This document shows, one piece after another, positions 1 to 9,500 of a stretch of 64,000 nucleotides of DNA. The position numbers were made by a program, and so were the translations under genes. The notes beneath the pieces were generated by a model. It was not told where the DNA came from. It worked only from the letters and a program-made list of their open reading frames with translations, and made no database searches. Location: positions 183,241 through 247,240 of the forward strand of contig NZ_JAGIPZ010000007.1 in the NCBI RefSeq assembly GCF_017814915.1, written 5' to 3'. The stretch is from Herbaspirillum sp. LeCh32-8 (lineage in GTDB: Bacteria > Pseudomonadota > Gammaproteobacteria > Burkholderiales > Burkholderiaceae_D). Positions within the stretch are counted from its first letter, which is position 1. Each line of letters opens with the position of its first letter.

Positions 1-2
1 TC

Positions 3-332
3 CTGTCGGACGCTGCCGCGATGCTGACCGGTTCCATCGGCATGCTGCCGTCGGCCTCGCTGGACGCCAACAACAAGGGCCTGTACGAGCCTTCGCACGG
101 TTCGGCTCCCGATATCGCCGGCAAGGGTATTGCCAATCCGCTGGCGACCATCCTGTCGGCGGCGATGATGCTGCGCTTCTCGCTGAACAAGGCACAGCAG
201 GCCGACCGTATCGAAAACGCCGTGAAGAAAGTGCTTGCGCAAGGCCTGCGCACCGCCGATATTTACGAAGAGGGCACCACCAAGGTCAACACCCAGCAGA
301 TGGGCGAGGCCGTGGTCAAGGCGCTCGGTTAA
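3..332 (+). CDS. leuB: 3-isopropylmalate dehydrogenase, C-terminal part
   Basis: Only the last 109 codons are present; the gene enters from the left edge in frame from base 3. LeuB oxidises and decarboxylates 3-isopropylmalate, the third step of leucine synthesis, in the cytoplasm. The visible part carries the family hallmarks: [20 protein letters not shown], then [19 protein letters not shown], the NAD-binding region of isopropylmalate dehydrogenases. The enzyme is normally about 355 residues, so roughly the last third is here. It ends in TAA and is followed by a short GC hairpin (341-359) without a clear T-run, then asd 99 bp on, an arrangement common in Burkholderiales. Confidence 0.95.
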   Translation: MSDAAAMLTGSIGMLPSASLDANNKGLYEPSHGSAPDIAGKGIANPLATILSAAMMLRFSLNKAQQADRIENAVKKVLAQGLRTADIYEEGTTKVNTQQMGEAVVKALG

Positions 333-431
333 GGTCAATTCCGCCCACGGCGTGGGCGGGTTGCGCGCCGGAGGATCCGGCAAATGTGTTCAATCGATGT
401 TGATAACCATGGACGTACTAAATAGGGAAAG

Positions 432-1547
432 ATGATGAAACTGGTTGGTTTGGTAGGCTGGCGTGGAATGGTGGGTTCGGTCCTGATGCAACGCATGCAG
501 GACGAGGGTGATTTCGATCACATCGAACCGGTGTTTTTCTCGACTTCGAATGCGGGTGGCAAGGCGCCGTCGTTTGCCAAAAAGGAAACGACGCTGAAGG
601 ATGCCAACAGCATTGAAGAGCTGAAAAAATGCGACATCATCATTACCGCGCAGGGCGGCGACTACACCACCGAGATCTTCCCCAAGCTGCGTGCCGCTGG
701 CTGGGACGGTTACTGGATCGATGCCGCCTCGACCCTGCGCATGAAGGATGACGCCGTGATCGTGCTGGATCCGGTCAACAACAACGTCATCAAGGACGCG
801 CTGGCCCGTGGCGTGAAGAACTACATCGGCGGCAACTGCACCAACTCCATCCTGCTGATGGGCGTGGGCGGCCTGTTCAAAGAAGGCCTGGTCGAGTGGG
901 TCAGCTCCATGACCTACCAGGCGGCCTCCGGCGGTGGCGCCAACCACATGCGCGAACTGCTCAAGGGCATGGGCGTCATCAACGCGGCCGTGGCCGATGA
1001 GCTGGCGACCCCATCGTCGGCCATCCTGGACATCGACCGCAAGGTGGCCAAGACTATTCGCGAAGACGTGCCGACCGAGTTCTTCGGCGCGCCGCTTGCC
1101 GGCGGCCTGATCCCCTGGATCGACGCCCAGCTGGAAAACGGCCAGTCCAAGGAAGAGTGGAAGGGCCAGGCTGAAGTCAACAAGATCCTCGGCAACGAGA
1201 AGATCATTCCGGTTGACGGCCTGTGCGTGCGTATCGGTGCGATGCGTTGCCATAGCCTGGCGCTGACCATCAAGCTCAAGCGCGACCTGCCGCTGTCGGA
1301 GATCGAATCCATCATCCGCTCGGGCAACCAGTGGGTGAAGTGGGTTCCCAACGAACGTCCGGTCACTGTCAAGGAACTGACCCCGGCAGCCGTCACCGGC
1401 GGTCTGGAAATCGGCGTGGGCCGCGTGCGCAAACTGAACCAGGGCCCGGAGTACATTTCCGCGTTCGTGATCGGCGACCAACTGCTGTGGGGGGCCGCCG
1501 AGCCGCTGCGCCGCATGCTGCGCATCATCCTGGGCAACCTGAACTGA
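432..1547 (+). CDS. asd: Aspartate-semialdehyde dehydrogenase
   Basis: Reduces aspartyl phosphate to aspartate semialdehyde, the branch point for lysine/diaminopimelate, methionine and threonine. The 371-residue length matches the long gamma/beta-proteobacterial form. The N-terminus [14 protein letters not shown] is the NADP-binding loop. [12 protein letters not shown] places the catalytic cysteine at about residue 136, and [13 protein letters not shown] is the second conserved block. An AGGGAAAG ribosome-binding site lies directly upstream; two consecutive ATGs (432 and 435) make the exact start ambiguous by one codon. A strong terminator follows at 1643. dapA, the next lysine-pathway enzyme, is also in this window (24246). 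Confidence 0.98.
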   Translation: MMKLVGLVGWRGMVGSVLMQRMQDEGDFDHIEPVFFSTSNAGGKAPSFAKKETTLKDANSIEELKKCDIIITAQGGDYTTEIFPKLRAAGWDGYWIDAASTLRMKDDAVIVLDPVNNNVIKDALARGVKNYIGGNCTNSILLMGVGGLFKEGLVEWVSSMTYQAASGGGANHMRELLKGMGVINAAVADELATPSSAILDIDRKVAKTIREDVPTEFFGAPLAGGLIPWIDAQLENGQSKEEWKGQAEVNKILGNEKIIPVDGLCVRIGAMRCHSLALTIKLKRDLPLSEIESIIRSGNQWVKWVPNERPVTVKELTPAAVTGGLEIGVGRVRKLNQGPEYISAFVIGDQLLWGAAEPLRRMLRIILGNLN

Positions 1548-2051
1548 TGTGCGTCGACCGGAAAGCTTTCCGGTCGGCATCCCCTCGTGCGGGTTGAATG
1601 CGAATAAGGCTTGCCTACATCGTTGTCAGTCTGCAACAATAGCCCGCCACCAGTCACGCAAGTGGCCGCTGGCGGGTTTTTCTCGTCTTGAGAACTTGGT
1701 TACACTTGCGGGTGTAAGTTCTTGATGATAAAAGTTGAAAACCCAATTCATTTCATGAACGCCAACAAAATTCGACTTGCCTGTTGATCAGGCGGCAAGT
1801 CCTGGCGCCGGTGACGGCGCAGCGCCTTCGGAGCGGATTTGCTGGATTTGATGAAATGGGTCTGCAGTCTGGCTCTTAGGACCCTGCGAGAGGCGCGTTC
1901 CCGGCGGAACGGCCGATGGGCAGAGAGCAGCGCCGGGCCGGCGGTATCCGGTTCCGAGCGGCATATGCCCCAACACGGCTTCCAATTGAATAAAAGCGGA
2001 GCAAAAGCGTGACGGGTTCTTAGCGGAACGTTTCTCTACGCCATATAAAAC
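1548..2051. other. Gene-free spacer between asd and fimV
   Basis: About 500 bp without a convincing gene. It holds the asd terminator and then a small dyad, TTACAC (1700-1705) and GTGTAA (1712-1717) with a 6-base loop, in an AT-richer stretch that may contain the fimV promoter. No strong -35/-10 pair could be fixed. The rest is GC-rich and shows nothing recognisable. Confidence 0.5.
1643..1683 (+). terminator. Intrinsic terminator after asd
   Basis: CCCGCCA (1643-1649) pairs with TGGCGGG (1670-1676), followed by TTTTTCT. It separates asd from fimV. Confidence 0.75.
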
Positions 2052-4871
2052 ATGCCTCTGAATACAAACAAGAAGCTTCCCTCGTCCCAGATCACCCAGA
2101 TCAAGAAACTGAGCGCCGCGCTGGCGATCGCACTGGCCATTCCGCTGGGCGCGCAAGCCGCCAGCCTGGGCCGCCTGACCGTGCTGTCTTCGCTGGGGCA
2201 ACCGCTGCGCGCCGAGATCGAAGTCACTTCCGTGAGCGCTGACGAGGCGGGCAAGCTGTCGGCCAAGCTGGCCTCGGCCGAAGCCTTCAGCCGCGCCAAT
2301 GTCGACTACAACCCGGTGCTGGGTTCGCTGTCGTTCGCCGTCGAACAACGCCAGGGCCGCCATTTCATCCGCATCAGCTCTTCGCAACCGGTCAGCGATC
2401 CTTTCGTCGACCTGCTGCTGGAACTGTCCGCCGGCAACTCCAAGCTGGTGCGCGAATACACTTTCCTGCTGGACCCGGCCGACAGCAAGGCCCCGCGTAA
2501 CGCCCAGGTGGCGCCGCTGACGCCCAGCGCGCCGACCGTGAAATCCGAACCCGCGCCGGCCAATAACGCACCGCCGGCCGCTGTACCGACTCCGGCAGCG
2601 CCGGCTCCCGCGCCTGCTCAGGAAGCGGCCGCACCGGCGCAAGCACCAGCTCCTGCGTCAGCTCCGACTCCTGCGCCGGTTGCCGCTGCACCGGCCCCTG
2701 CCGCCGCGCCTGCTGCGCCCAGCGCGGCGCCGGCAGCAACGGCTGCAGCCCCTGCCGCGGCGCCCAGCGCATCGATTCCGGTCAGCGGCGAAGAGCCGGC
2801 GACCAGCATCGTCCAGCGTTCGGCGCCGTCCGCGCTGGCAGAAGAACTCATTCGCCGCCAGCAGGCCACGCCCGACAATACCCCGGCCTCGGCCAGCCCC
2901 GGCGCAGCGCCTGCCGCTGCGGCAGGACAGAGCGCCTCCGGCGAAGTGGTGCGTCCGGCGGCGGCTACCGCGCCCGCTGCGGCAGCCGCCGCCGGCGACA
3001 AGGCTGCGGACTATCGTGTCAAGCAGGGCGATACCCTGGCGGGCATCGCCGCGCGCAACAAGCAGGCCAACGTATCGCTGGACCAGATGCTCATCGCGCT
3101 GTACCGGGCCAATCCGGACGCCTTCATGGGCAAGAACATCAACCGCCTGCGCTCGGGCAGTACGCTGGCCATTCCGGACCAGCCGACCGCTGCCGCCATC
3201 GACCAGAGCGAAGCGCGCGGCATGGTGGTGGCCCAGGCGCAGGACTTCAACGCCTACCGCAACAAGCTGGCTTCGCAGGTGGCCAATTCCTCGGCTCGCC
3301 GGCCGGGTTCCGAAGGGCAGAGCGGTGGCGGCAAGATCACCACGCGCGTGGAAGAGCGTTCCGGCTCCGCATCGGCGCGTGATCGTCTCGAGCTGTCGCG
3401 CGCCAGCCGCGCCAAGGGCAATACCGGCAACGCCGGCGCTGCCGAGGACAAAGCGGCATCCGAGCGCGCACTGTCGGAAGCCAACGACCGCGTGAAGGAA
3501 CTCGAAAAGAACGTGGGCGACCTCCAGAAGCTGCTGGAGATGAAGAACAAGACCATCGCTGACCTCTCGACCCAGCAGAAGGAAGCCGAAGCCGCCAAGG
3601 CCGCCCCAGCCGCTGCGCCGGAAGCGGCCAAGCCGGAAGAAAAACCGGCTGCGGCCGGCGAGGCCAAGCCTGAAGACAAACCTGTGGAGGCCGCGCCTGC
3701 ACCCGCTCCGGCGGCGCCTGCACCCGCACCGTCCGCTCCTGCGCCCGCCGCGCCTGTCGCCGTCGCCGCCAAGCCGGCAGAAAAGCCGCAGAGCTTCTTC
3801 GAGAGCGTCACCCAGAATCCTTACGTGCTGGCCGGTGTCGGCGCCGTGGTTGCCTTGTTGGTGGCAGGTGCTGGCGTAGTGGCCGTGCGTCGCAGCAAGA
3901 AGAAGGCCGAAGAACCCGCGGCGGAAGCTTCCGCGGAGCCTGAGCCTGCCCCCGAACCTGAAGCACCTGCGGCCGCTGCTGCCGCAGTAGCCGAACCGGC
4001 GTCTGAAGAACCTCCGGCCGATGAGGCCGCGGTTGAGGCTGCGCCGCTCGCTGTGGCCGCTGCCGAAGAGGCGCCGGCCGAGGAGGCGCAGGTCGACCCG
4101 ATCGCCGAAGCCGATATGTACATCGCCTACGGCCGTCACGAGCAGGCCGAGGACATCCTCAAGCTGGCCCTGCAATCGACGCCTGAGCGCCAGGCCCTGC
4201 ATTCCAAGCTGCTGGAGATCTACGCCAAGCGCGGTGACGTCTCCAACTTCAACAAGGTGGCGGCGGACCTGCACCAGCTGAGCGGCGGCCTCAATGAGGC
4301 ATGGGCCAAGGCCGCTGACATGGGCTTCGAGCTGGATCCGACCAATCCGCTGTACGGCGGCGCCCCGCCGGCGCCGCCGGTGGCGGAACCCGAGCCGGAA
4401 GAGCAGGGCATGGAGTTCGACCTGAGCGACTTCAAGGGCGCGGAAATCCAGCCGGGTGAAACCGCCGCCGCAGCGACGCCGCCGGTGGATCTGGGCAAGG
4501 ACATCGATTTCGACCTCGACCTGGAAAACGGCGCCAAGCCGGCCGACGACGAACCCATCCTGCCGGCCGCAACCGCAGCCACCTCGGCCTCGGCCCTGCT
4601 GGACAGCGGCGACGACGAGCCGGCGATGAGCCTGTCCGACCTCGACCTGAGCCTGCCGGACGAAGCAGCTCCGACATCGGCTTCCAACATTCTGGAAGAA
4701 GACGAGGAATCTGCCTTCGAAGCCGAGATGACCACCAAGCTGGACCTGGCGGCCGCCTATCAGGAAATCGGCGACAAGGAAGGCGCGAAGGAATTGCTCG
4801 AAGAAGTCATGCGCGGCGGCAACGACGTGCAGGTAGCGCGCGCCAAGGACATGCTGGCCGCGCTGGCTTGA
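2052..4871 (+). CDS. fimV: FimV/HubP-family polar hub protein
   Basis: A 939-residue inner-membrane protein that organises the cell pole and supports type IV pilus function. A signal peptide ends at about residue 36 (GAQA, then ASLGRL), followed by the FimV N-terminal domain (about 37-145). A very long Ala/Pro linker leads to a LysM peptidoglycan-binding domain (YRVKQGDTLAGIA, about 319-375). A coiled coil (VKELEKNVGDLQKLLEMKNK) begins near 480. A transmembrane helix lies near 590-612, followed by a basic RRSKKK. The acidic cytoplasmic part has a TPR-like segment (about 680-745). The last 45 residues, with TKLDLAAAYQEIGDKEGAKE, match the conserved FimV C-terminal domain. No good ribosome-binding site precedes the ATG. 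Confidence 0.95.
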   Translation: MPLNTNKKLPSSQITQIKKLSAALAIALAIPLGAQAASLGRLTVLSSLGQPLRAEIEVTSVSADEAGKLSAKLASAEAFSRANVDYNPVLGSLSFAVEQRQGRHFIRISSSQPVSDPFVDLLLELSAGNSKLVREYTFLLDPADSKAPRNAQVAPLTPSAPTVKSEPAPANNAPPAAVPTPAAPAPAPAQEAAAPAQAPAPASAPTPAPVAAAPAPAAAPAAPSAAPAATAAAPAAAPSASIPVSGEEPATSIVQRSAPSALAEELIRRQQATPDNTPASASPGAAPAAAAGQSASGEVVRPAAATAPAAAAAAGDKAADYRVKQGDTLAGIAARNKQANVSLDQMLIALYRANPDAFMGKNINRLRSGSTLAIPDQPTAAAIDQSEARGMVVAQAQDFNAYRNKLASQVANSSARRPGSEGQSGGGKITTRVEERSGSASARDRLELSRASRAKGNTGNAGAAEDKAASERALSEANDRVKELEKNVGDLQKLLEMKNKTIADLSTQQKEAEAAKAAPAAAPEAAKPEEKPAAAGEAKPEDKPVEAAPAPAPAAPAPAPSAPAPAAPVAVAAKPAEKPQSFFESVTQNPYVLAGVGAVVALLVAGAGVVAVRRSKKKAEEPAAEASAEPEPAPEPEAPAAAAAAVAEPASEEPPADEAAVEAAPLAVAAAEEAPAEEAQVDPIAEADMYIAYGRHEQAEDILKLALQSTPERQALHSKLLEIYAKRGDVSNFNKVAADLHQLSGGLNEAWAKAADMGFELDPTNPLYGGAPPAPPVAEPEPEEQGMEFDLSDFKGAEIQPGETAAAATPPVDLGKDIDFDLDLENGAKPADDEPILPAATAATSASALLDSGDDEPAMSLSDLDLSLPDEAAPTSASNILEEDEESAFEAEMTTKLDLAAAYQEIGDKEGAKELLEEVMRGGNDVQVARAKDMLAALA

Positions 4872-4898
4872 GTTCCGACCAGACGCAAGGATTACAAT
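4868..4898 (+). promoter_or_regulatory. Possible promoter for truA-trpF-trpB-trpA
   Basis: TTGAGT (4868-4873, overlapping the fimV stop) and TACAAT (4893-4898) with a 19-bp spacer. A transcript would begin near 4905, just before the hairpin at 4911. The spacing is long, so this is tentative. Confidence 0.3.
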
Positions 4899-4910
4899 AG
4901 CTGTACTCGC

Positions 4911-4937
4911 GGGCACCTCGCATGAGGTGCCCGTTTT
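4911..4937 (+). terminator. Intrinsic terminator after fimV
   Basis: GGGCACCTC (4911-4919) and GAGGTGCCC (4924-4932) form a perfect 9-bp stem with a GCAT loop, followed by GTTTTGCTTT. It sits only about 30 bases before the truA start, so it may also act as a 5' leader hairpin if a promoter lies at 4868-4898. Confidence 0.85.
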
Positions 4938-4967
4938 GCTTTGCAGCCCTGCCAAGCGACAGGGGCA

Positions 4968-5930
4968 ATGAACGGCAACACAGATTCGGCAATGACAGAT
5001 ACATCAGCACCCGCAGCATTTCCCTCCGCACCGCCGCCGGCGGCCGTCCCCGGCCTGCGCCGTGTCGTGCTGGGCGTCCAATACGACGGCTCGCAATGGC
5101 AGGGCTGGCAGACCCAGCCGCACCGCAAGACTGTGCAGGACCAGCTGGAAGCGGCGCTGCAGCGCTTCACCACCCAGCCCATCGCCACCACCTGCGCCGG
5201 CCGTACCGACTCCGGCGTGCATGCGCTGGAGCAGGTGGTGCATTTCGACACGCCGATCTCGCGCGACGTATTTTCCTGGGTGCGCGGCACCAATGCCTTC
5301 CTGCCGCCGACCATTGCGGTGCGCTGGGCCTGCGAACTGCCCTATGTGGACGATGCCGCCATCGCCTCGTCGATGACGGTGGGCGAGCAGGCGGCCGAGG
5401 TGCATGGCGCCGACCGCGCCCAGGCGTTGACGCAGTTCGGTTTTCACGCGCGCTTTTCGGCGGTGGCGCGCACCTATCATTACGTGCTGTACAACCATCC
5501 GGTGCGCTCGCCGCTGTTGGCGGGCAAGGCCGGCTGGACCTTCCGGCCGCTGGATGCGGATCGCATGCATCGTGCCGCCCAGCACCTGATCGGCGAGCAC
5601 GATTTCACCAGTTTCCGTGCGGTGGGGTGCCAGGCCAAGTCGCCGGTACGCAAGATGGACAGCATCACCGTGCGTCGCCATGGCGACATGATCGTCTTCA
5701 CGCTCAAGGCCAACGCCTTCCTGCATCACATGGTGCGCAACATCGTGGGCTCGCTGATCGTGGTGGGCAACGGCAACCATGGACCCGAGTGGATCGCCGA
5801 GCTGCTGAGCGCGCGCGATCGCAGTCGCGCCGCCCCGACCTTCATGCCGGACGGGCTGTACCTGGCGCGGGTAGACTATCCGGACGCATGGGCGCTGCCG
5901 CAGGAAAACCGTTCCTGGCCGTGGCTCTGA
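4968..5930 (+). CDS. truA: tRNA pseudouridine(38-40) synthase TruA
   Basis: Converts uridines 38-40 of the tRNA anticodon arm to pseudouridine. [11 protein letters not shown] contains the catalytic aspartate at about residue 81. [15 protein letters not shown] and [12 protein letters not shown] are the other TruA signatures. The protein is longer than E. coli TruA (270 residues), mainly through a Pro/Ala N-terminus and an insertion near residues 140-155 ([14 protein letters not shown]). The start is uncertain: an ATG at 4941 touches the upstream terminator, so 4968 (AGGGG just before it) or 4992 is more likely. trpF follows closely, an order frequent in beta-proteobacteria. Confidence 0.95.
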   Translation: MNGNTDSAMTDTSAPAAFPSAPPPAAVPGLRRVVLGVQYDGSQWQGWQTQPHRKTVQDQLEAALQRFTTQPIATTCAGRTDSGVHALEQVVHFDTPISRDVFSWVRGTNAFLPPTIAVRWACELPYVDDAAIASSMTVGEQAAEVHGADRAQALTQFGFHARFSAVARTYHYVLYNHPVRSPLLAGKAGWTFRPLDADRMHRAAQHLIGEHDFTSFRAVGCQAKSPVRKMDSITVRRHGDMIVFTLKANAFLHHMVRNIVGSLIVVGNGNHGPEWIAELLSARDRSRAAPTFMPDGLYLARVDYPDAWALPQENRSWPWL

Positions 5931-6005
5931 ATGTGGTCATGGCCATGGCGGGATGCAGATGGCCTGATGCATGATGTTCCGACAACTTTTCCAGATCCAA
6001 GCAAG

Positions 6006-6677
6006 ATGACCCAACGCACCCGAATCAAGATCTGCGGCCTGACCCGCGAACAGGACGTGGCCGCCGCCGTGCACAGCGGCGCCGACGCCATCGGTTTCGT
6101 GTTTTATCCCAAGAGCCCACGCTACGTGACAGCGCTGCGGGCCGGCGAGCTGGTCGCGACGGTGCCGCCCTATGTCAGCGCGGTGGGCCTGTTTGTCAAC
6201 CCGACCGTGGAAGAGGTGAGGGACGTGCTGGCGCAGGCGCCGTTGACCCTGCTGCAGTTCCACGGCGACGAGACGCCCGAGCAGTGCGCCCTGATCGCCG
6301 ATGCGGTCAAGCGTCCCTTCACGCGCGCCGCGCGCATCGGCAGCTCGACGCAGCCCGCCGATTTGCTAGAATACGAGCTTCAATATCGCTCTGCCAGTCC
6401 GCTCTTCTGCGGGCTCCTGTTCGACACCCTGGTCGATCAGTACGGCGGCAGCGGAAAGGTCTTCGATTGGTCAGTCATTCCAAAAGAACTCGCGCCTCGG
6501 GCCGTTTTGAGTGGTGGCTTGAGCGTACACAACGCCACTGAAGCGGTGGCCGGCGTTCGCCCTTACGCAGTCGACATCAGCAGCGGTGTCGAGGCGGCCA
6601 AGGGGATCAAGGATGCCGCCAAGATCGCCGCCTTCATTGCCGCGGTGCGTCTGGCGGATGCTACTACGCAAGCGTAG
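6006..6677 (+). CDS. trpF: Phosphoribosylanthranilate isomerase
   Basis: Catalyses the Amadori rearrangement of N-(5'-phosphoribosyl)anthranilate in tryptophan synthesis. The 223-residue TIM barrel starts [13 protein letters not shown], where Cys in KICGLT is the conserved general base. The barrel ends with AVDISSGVE, the phosphate-binding motif. A longer reading from 5931 adds an unconserved leader, so 6006 is chosen. It lies 75 bp after truA and 25 bp before trpB, probably in one transcript with them. Confidence 0.96.
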   Translation: MTQRTRIKICGLTREQDVAAAVHSGADAIGFVFYPKSPRYVTALRAGELVATVPPYVSAVGLFVNPTVEEVRDVLAQAPLTLLQFHGDETPEQCALIADAVKRPFTRAARIGSSTQPADLLEYELQYRSASPLFCGLLFDTLVDQYGGSGKVFDWSVIPKELAPRAVLSGGLSVHNATEAVAGVRPYAVDISSGVEAAKGIKDAAKIAAFIAAVRLADATTQA

Positions 6678-6702
6678 CGCGCAACCTGTACAGAGGATTT
6701 CC

Positions 6703-7962
6703 ATGAAAGAACTGAATCCGCTCGGCAACTTCGCCGAGCGTCAAGCCATTGCTTCCGCCGCCCTGCATCAGTCGGCGCCTTACAACCTGCCGGATTCGCG
6801 CGGCCACTTCGGCCCCTACGGCGGCAGCTTCGCCGCCGAGACGCTGACGCTGGCGTTGAATGAGCTGCGCGATGCCTACGCCCACTATCAGAACGACGAG
6901 CAGTTCCTGGCCGAATTCCATACCGAGCTGAAGCATTTCGTCGGCCGCCCGAGCCCGGTCTACCATGCCAAGCGCTGGTCTGAGCTGGCCGGCGGCGCGC
7001 AGATCTACTTCAAGCGCGAAGACCTGAACCACACCGGCGCCCACAAGATCAACAACGTGATCGGCCAGGCCTTGCTGGCCAAGCGCATGGGCAAGAAGCG
7101 CATCATCGCCGAGACCGGGGCCGGCCAGCACGGCGTGGCCACTGCCACCATCTGCGCGCGCTTCGGCATGGAGTGCATCGTCTACATGGGCAGCGAGGAC
7201 GTGAAGCGCCAGCTGCAGAACGTCTACCGCATGAACCTGCTGGGCGCCAAGGTGGTGCCGGTGGAGTCGGGCTCCAAGACCCTGAAGGATGCGTTGAACG
7301 AAGCCATGCGCGACTGGGTCACCAACGTCGAGTCGACCTTCTACATCATCGGCACCGTGGCCGGCCCGCATCCCTACCCGATGATGGTGCGCGACTTCCA
7401 GTCGGTGATCGGCAACGAGTGCATCGTGCAGATGCCCGAGATCGCCTCGCGCCAGCCCGACTACGTGGTGGCCGCCGTGGGCGGCGGCTCCAACGCCATG
7501 GGCATCTTCTACCCCTACATCGACCACAAGGACGTCAAACTGGTCGGCGTGGAAGCCGCCGGCGACGGCCTGGATACCGGACGCCATTCGGCGTCGCTGA
7601 CGCTGGGTTCGCCGGGCGTGCTGCACGGCAATCGCACCTATTTGCTGCAGGATGAGAACGGCCAGATCATCGAGACCCATTCGGTTTCCGCCGGCCTCGA
7701 TTATCCGGGCGTGGGTCCGGAGCACGCCTGGCTGAAAGACAGTGGCCGCGCCAGCTACGAATGCATCACCGACGATGAGGCGCTGGAGGCGTTCAACACC
7801 TGCTGCCGCATCGAGGGGATCATCCCGGCGCTGGAGTCCAGCCACGCGCTGGCCTATGCCGCCAAGCTGGCGGCCACGCTGCCCAAGGACAAGATCGTGC
7901 TGGCCAACCTGTCCGGCCGCGGGGACAAGGACATGCATACCGTGCAGCAGCGCCAGGGCTGA
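6703..7962 (+). CDS. trpB: Tryptophan synthase beta chain
   Basis: Condenses indole and serine to tryptophan as the beta subunit of the alpha2-beta2 complex. The 419-residue protein has the PLP lysine in [11 protein letters not shown] (about Lys115), the phosphate-binding GGGSNAMG loop and [19 protein letters not shown] at 6692 is a good ribosome-binding site for the ATG at 6703; earlier in-frame starts overlap trpF and are not conserved. trpA follows after 112 bp. Confidence 0.98.
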   Translation: MKELNPLGNFAERQAIASAALHQSAPYNLPDSRGHFGPYGGSFAAETLTLALNELRDAYAHYQNDEQFLAEFHTELKHFVGRPSPVYHAKRWSELAGGAQIYFKREDLNHTGAHKINNVIGQALLAKRMGKKRIIAETGAGQHGVATATICARFGMECIVYMGSEDVKRQLQNVYRMNLLGAKVVPVESGSKTLKDALNEAMRDWVTNVESTFYIIGTVAGPHPYPMMVRDFQSVIGNECIVQMPEIASRQPDYVVAAVGGGSNAMGIFYPYIDHKDVKLVGVEAAGDGLDTGRHSASLTLGSPGVLHGNRTYLLQDENGQIIETHSVSAGLDYPGVGPEHAWLKDSGRASYECITDDEALEAFNTCCRIEGIIPALESSHALAYAAKLAATLPKDKIVLANLSGRGDKDMHTVQQRQG

Positions 7963-8074
7963 GCCCGCGTTTGCGACGAGTGCGGTCCGATCGGACGGCG
8001 CAGCGGATTTTAAGTCCGCTGCGTCGGCTGTGAATGCCGATCCGCCGCTTTGACGACTACAACATCACATCATC

Positions 8075-8872
8075 ATGTCCAAAATCCAGGCAACTTTCTC
8101 CCAGCTGGCCGAGCAAAAGCGCAAGGCCCTGATCACTTTCATCACCGCCGGCGATCCGGCCCCGGAACTGACCGTGCCGCTGATGCACGCGCTGGTGGCC
8201 GGCGGCGTCGACATCCTTGAGCTGGGCGTGCCGTTCTCGGATCCGATGGCCGAAGGCCCGGTGATCCAGCGCGCCTGCGAGCGCGCGCTCAAGTTCAATA
8301 TCAGCACCCGCGACGTGCTCGGCTACGTGCGCGAATTCCGCAAGACCAATGCCGCCACGCCGGTGGTGCTGATGGGCTATGCCAACCCGATCGAGCGCTT
8401 CGGCGTGGATGCCTTCATCGCTGCGGCGAAAGAGGCGGGCGTGGACGGCACCATCGTGGTCGACTATCCGCCGGAAGAGTGCGAGGAGTTCGCGCAGAAG
8501 ATGCAGGCCAACGGCATGGATCCGATCTTCCTGCTGGCGCCGACCTCGACCGAGGAACGCATCCGCCAGGTGGCCGCAGTGAGCAGCGGTTTTTCCTATT
8601 ACGTCTCGCTCAAGGGCGTGACCGGCGCCGGCAACATCGATACCGCTGAAGTGGCCGAGCGCATCGCCGCCATTCGCAAGCACGTCAAGCTGCCCATCGG
8701 CGTAGGTTTCGGCATCCGCGACGGCGCCACTGCCAAGGCGGTGGGGGCGGTGGCAGACGCCGTGGTGATCGGCAGCCGCATCATCTCTGAGCTGGAGAAC
8801 ACTCCCCCGTCCAAGGCGTGCGAAGCGGTGCAGGCGTTTGTGGCCGACATTCGCCGCGCGTTGGACGAGTAA
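8075..8872 (+). CDS. trpA: Tryptophan synthase alpha chain
   Basis: Cleaves indole-3-glycerol phosphate to indole, which is channelled to TrpB. The length of 265 residues is typical. FITAGDP and [10 protein letters not shown] (catalytic Glu49) are present, as is the GFGIRD phosphate-binding loop. The position of the second catalytic acid (Asp60 in the Salmonella enzyme) reads Glu here (SDPMAEGP), a conservative change. The gene ends the trp block and is closed by a strong bidirectional terminator at 8934-8967. Confidence 0.98.
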   Translation: MSKIQATFSQLAEQKRKALITFITAGDPAPELTVPLMHALVAGGVDILELGVPFSDPMAEGPVIQRACERALKFNISTRDVLGYVREFRKTNAATPVVLMGYANPIERFGVDAFIAAAKEAGVDGTIVVDYPPEECEEFAQKMQANGMDPIFLLAPTSTEERIRQVAAVSSGFSYYVSLKGVTGAGNIDTAEVAERIAAIRKHVKLPIGVGFGIRDGATAKAVGAVADAVVIGSRIISELENTPPSKACEAVQAFVADIRRALDE

Positions 8873-8933
8873 GCGCTCGGGCTGGCGATCAAACAGACGT
8901 TCGAGCAAGCGCCGTAACGAGTCACGTCGTCAA

Positions 8934-8967
8934 AAAAAGAAAGCCTCCCGCGGGAGGCTTTCTTTTT
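8934..8967. terminator. Bidirectional terminator between trpA and the BOF gene
   Basis: A perfect 17-bp palindrome centred at 8950/8951 (AGCCTCCCG/CGGGAGGCT core) with an A-run on the left and T-run on the right. It works for both convergent genes. Confidence 0.9.
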
Positions 8968-8989
8968 ACATGCGCTCTAACGACGCGGG

Positions 8990-9343
8990 TCAATGGAGGA
9001 TGGTCACCTGTTTGACGTCAACCGTGGCTTTCTGGGCGAAATCCTTGTCGACTTCGCCTTGCAGGCGCAGCCGCGTCTTTTCGTTCACCGGGGCGGCAGG
9101 GAAGTGTTTGTTGTCGATTTCCACCTCGATCGTGCCGCTATTGTCCTGGAACATGTAGTGTTCATCCCGGATTTTTGATGCCAACACGCCTTCCAGCGTG
9201 ACCGGCGTCTTGTCCGCCGCCTTGGCGGCATGCGCGGCGTCGGTGACGGCAGGCTGCGAAGACGGGCCGGTATATTGCGCCATAGCCTGGCCGGCGGCGA
9301 CCAGCAGCATGGCGCCGGCGATTCTGGAGAGGGGGGATGTCAT
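8990..9343 (-). CDS. YgiW/YdeI-type BOF (OB-fold) periplasmic stress protein
   Basis: A 117-residue secreted protein with a signal peptide ([17 protein letters not shown], then QYTGPSS) and a bacterial OB-fold domain: [42 protein letters not shown], and a final VDVKQVTIL strand. E. coli YgiW and YdeI, of the same family, are linked to stress tolerance. The ligand is unknown. AAGGAG seven bases before the ATG at 9343 fixes the start; an upstream in-frame start at 9388 is less likely. It is convergent with trpA and divergent from accD, interrupting a block that is otherwise all on the + strand. Confidence 0.85.
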   Translation of the reverse strand: MTSPLSRIAGAMLLVAAGQAMAQYTGPSSQPAVTDAAHAAKAADKTPVTLEGVLASKIRDEHYMFQDNSGTIEVEIDNKHFPAAPVNEKTRLRLQGEVDKDFAQKATVDVKQVTILH

Positions 9344-9462
9344 CGGGAGCTCCTTTTCAATGTGCGGTTTGCATCGGAGTGGAGCCATGTCGACCGAGTT
9401 GGTTCACAAAAACATTTCTGATTTGCAAGGAAATCCGCTTTACGTCTCCCCGCAGCGGGCTC

Positions 9463-9471
9463 TGGTACAAT
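9463..9471 (+). promoter_or_regulatory. Extended -10 promoter for accD
   Basis: TG-G-TACAAT matches the extended -10 form (TGnTATAAT), 30 bp before the accD ATG. No good -35 is seen, as is usual for extended -10 promoters. Confidence 0.4.
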
Positions 9472-9500
9472 GCGCCACCGGAAATATTGAAGAGGACTCT

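Noticed and set aside
2658..4955. A 765-codon minus-strand frame opposite fimV
   Set aside because: Arg/Gly/Val-rich low-complexity translation with no motif; it is the antisense of the FimV Ala/Pro/Glu regions.
4941..4967. Upstream ATG for truA
   Set aside because: It lies four bases after the terminator T-run without a ribosome-binding site, and the added residues are not conserved in TruA.
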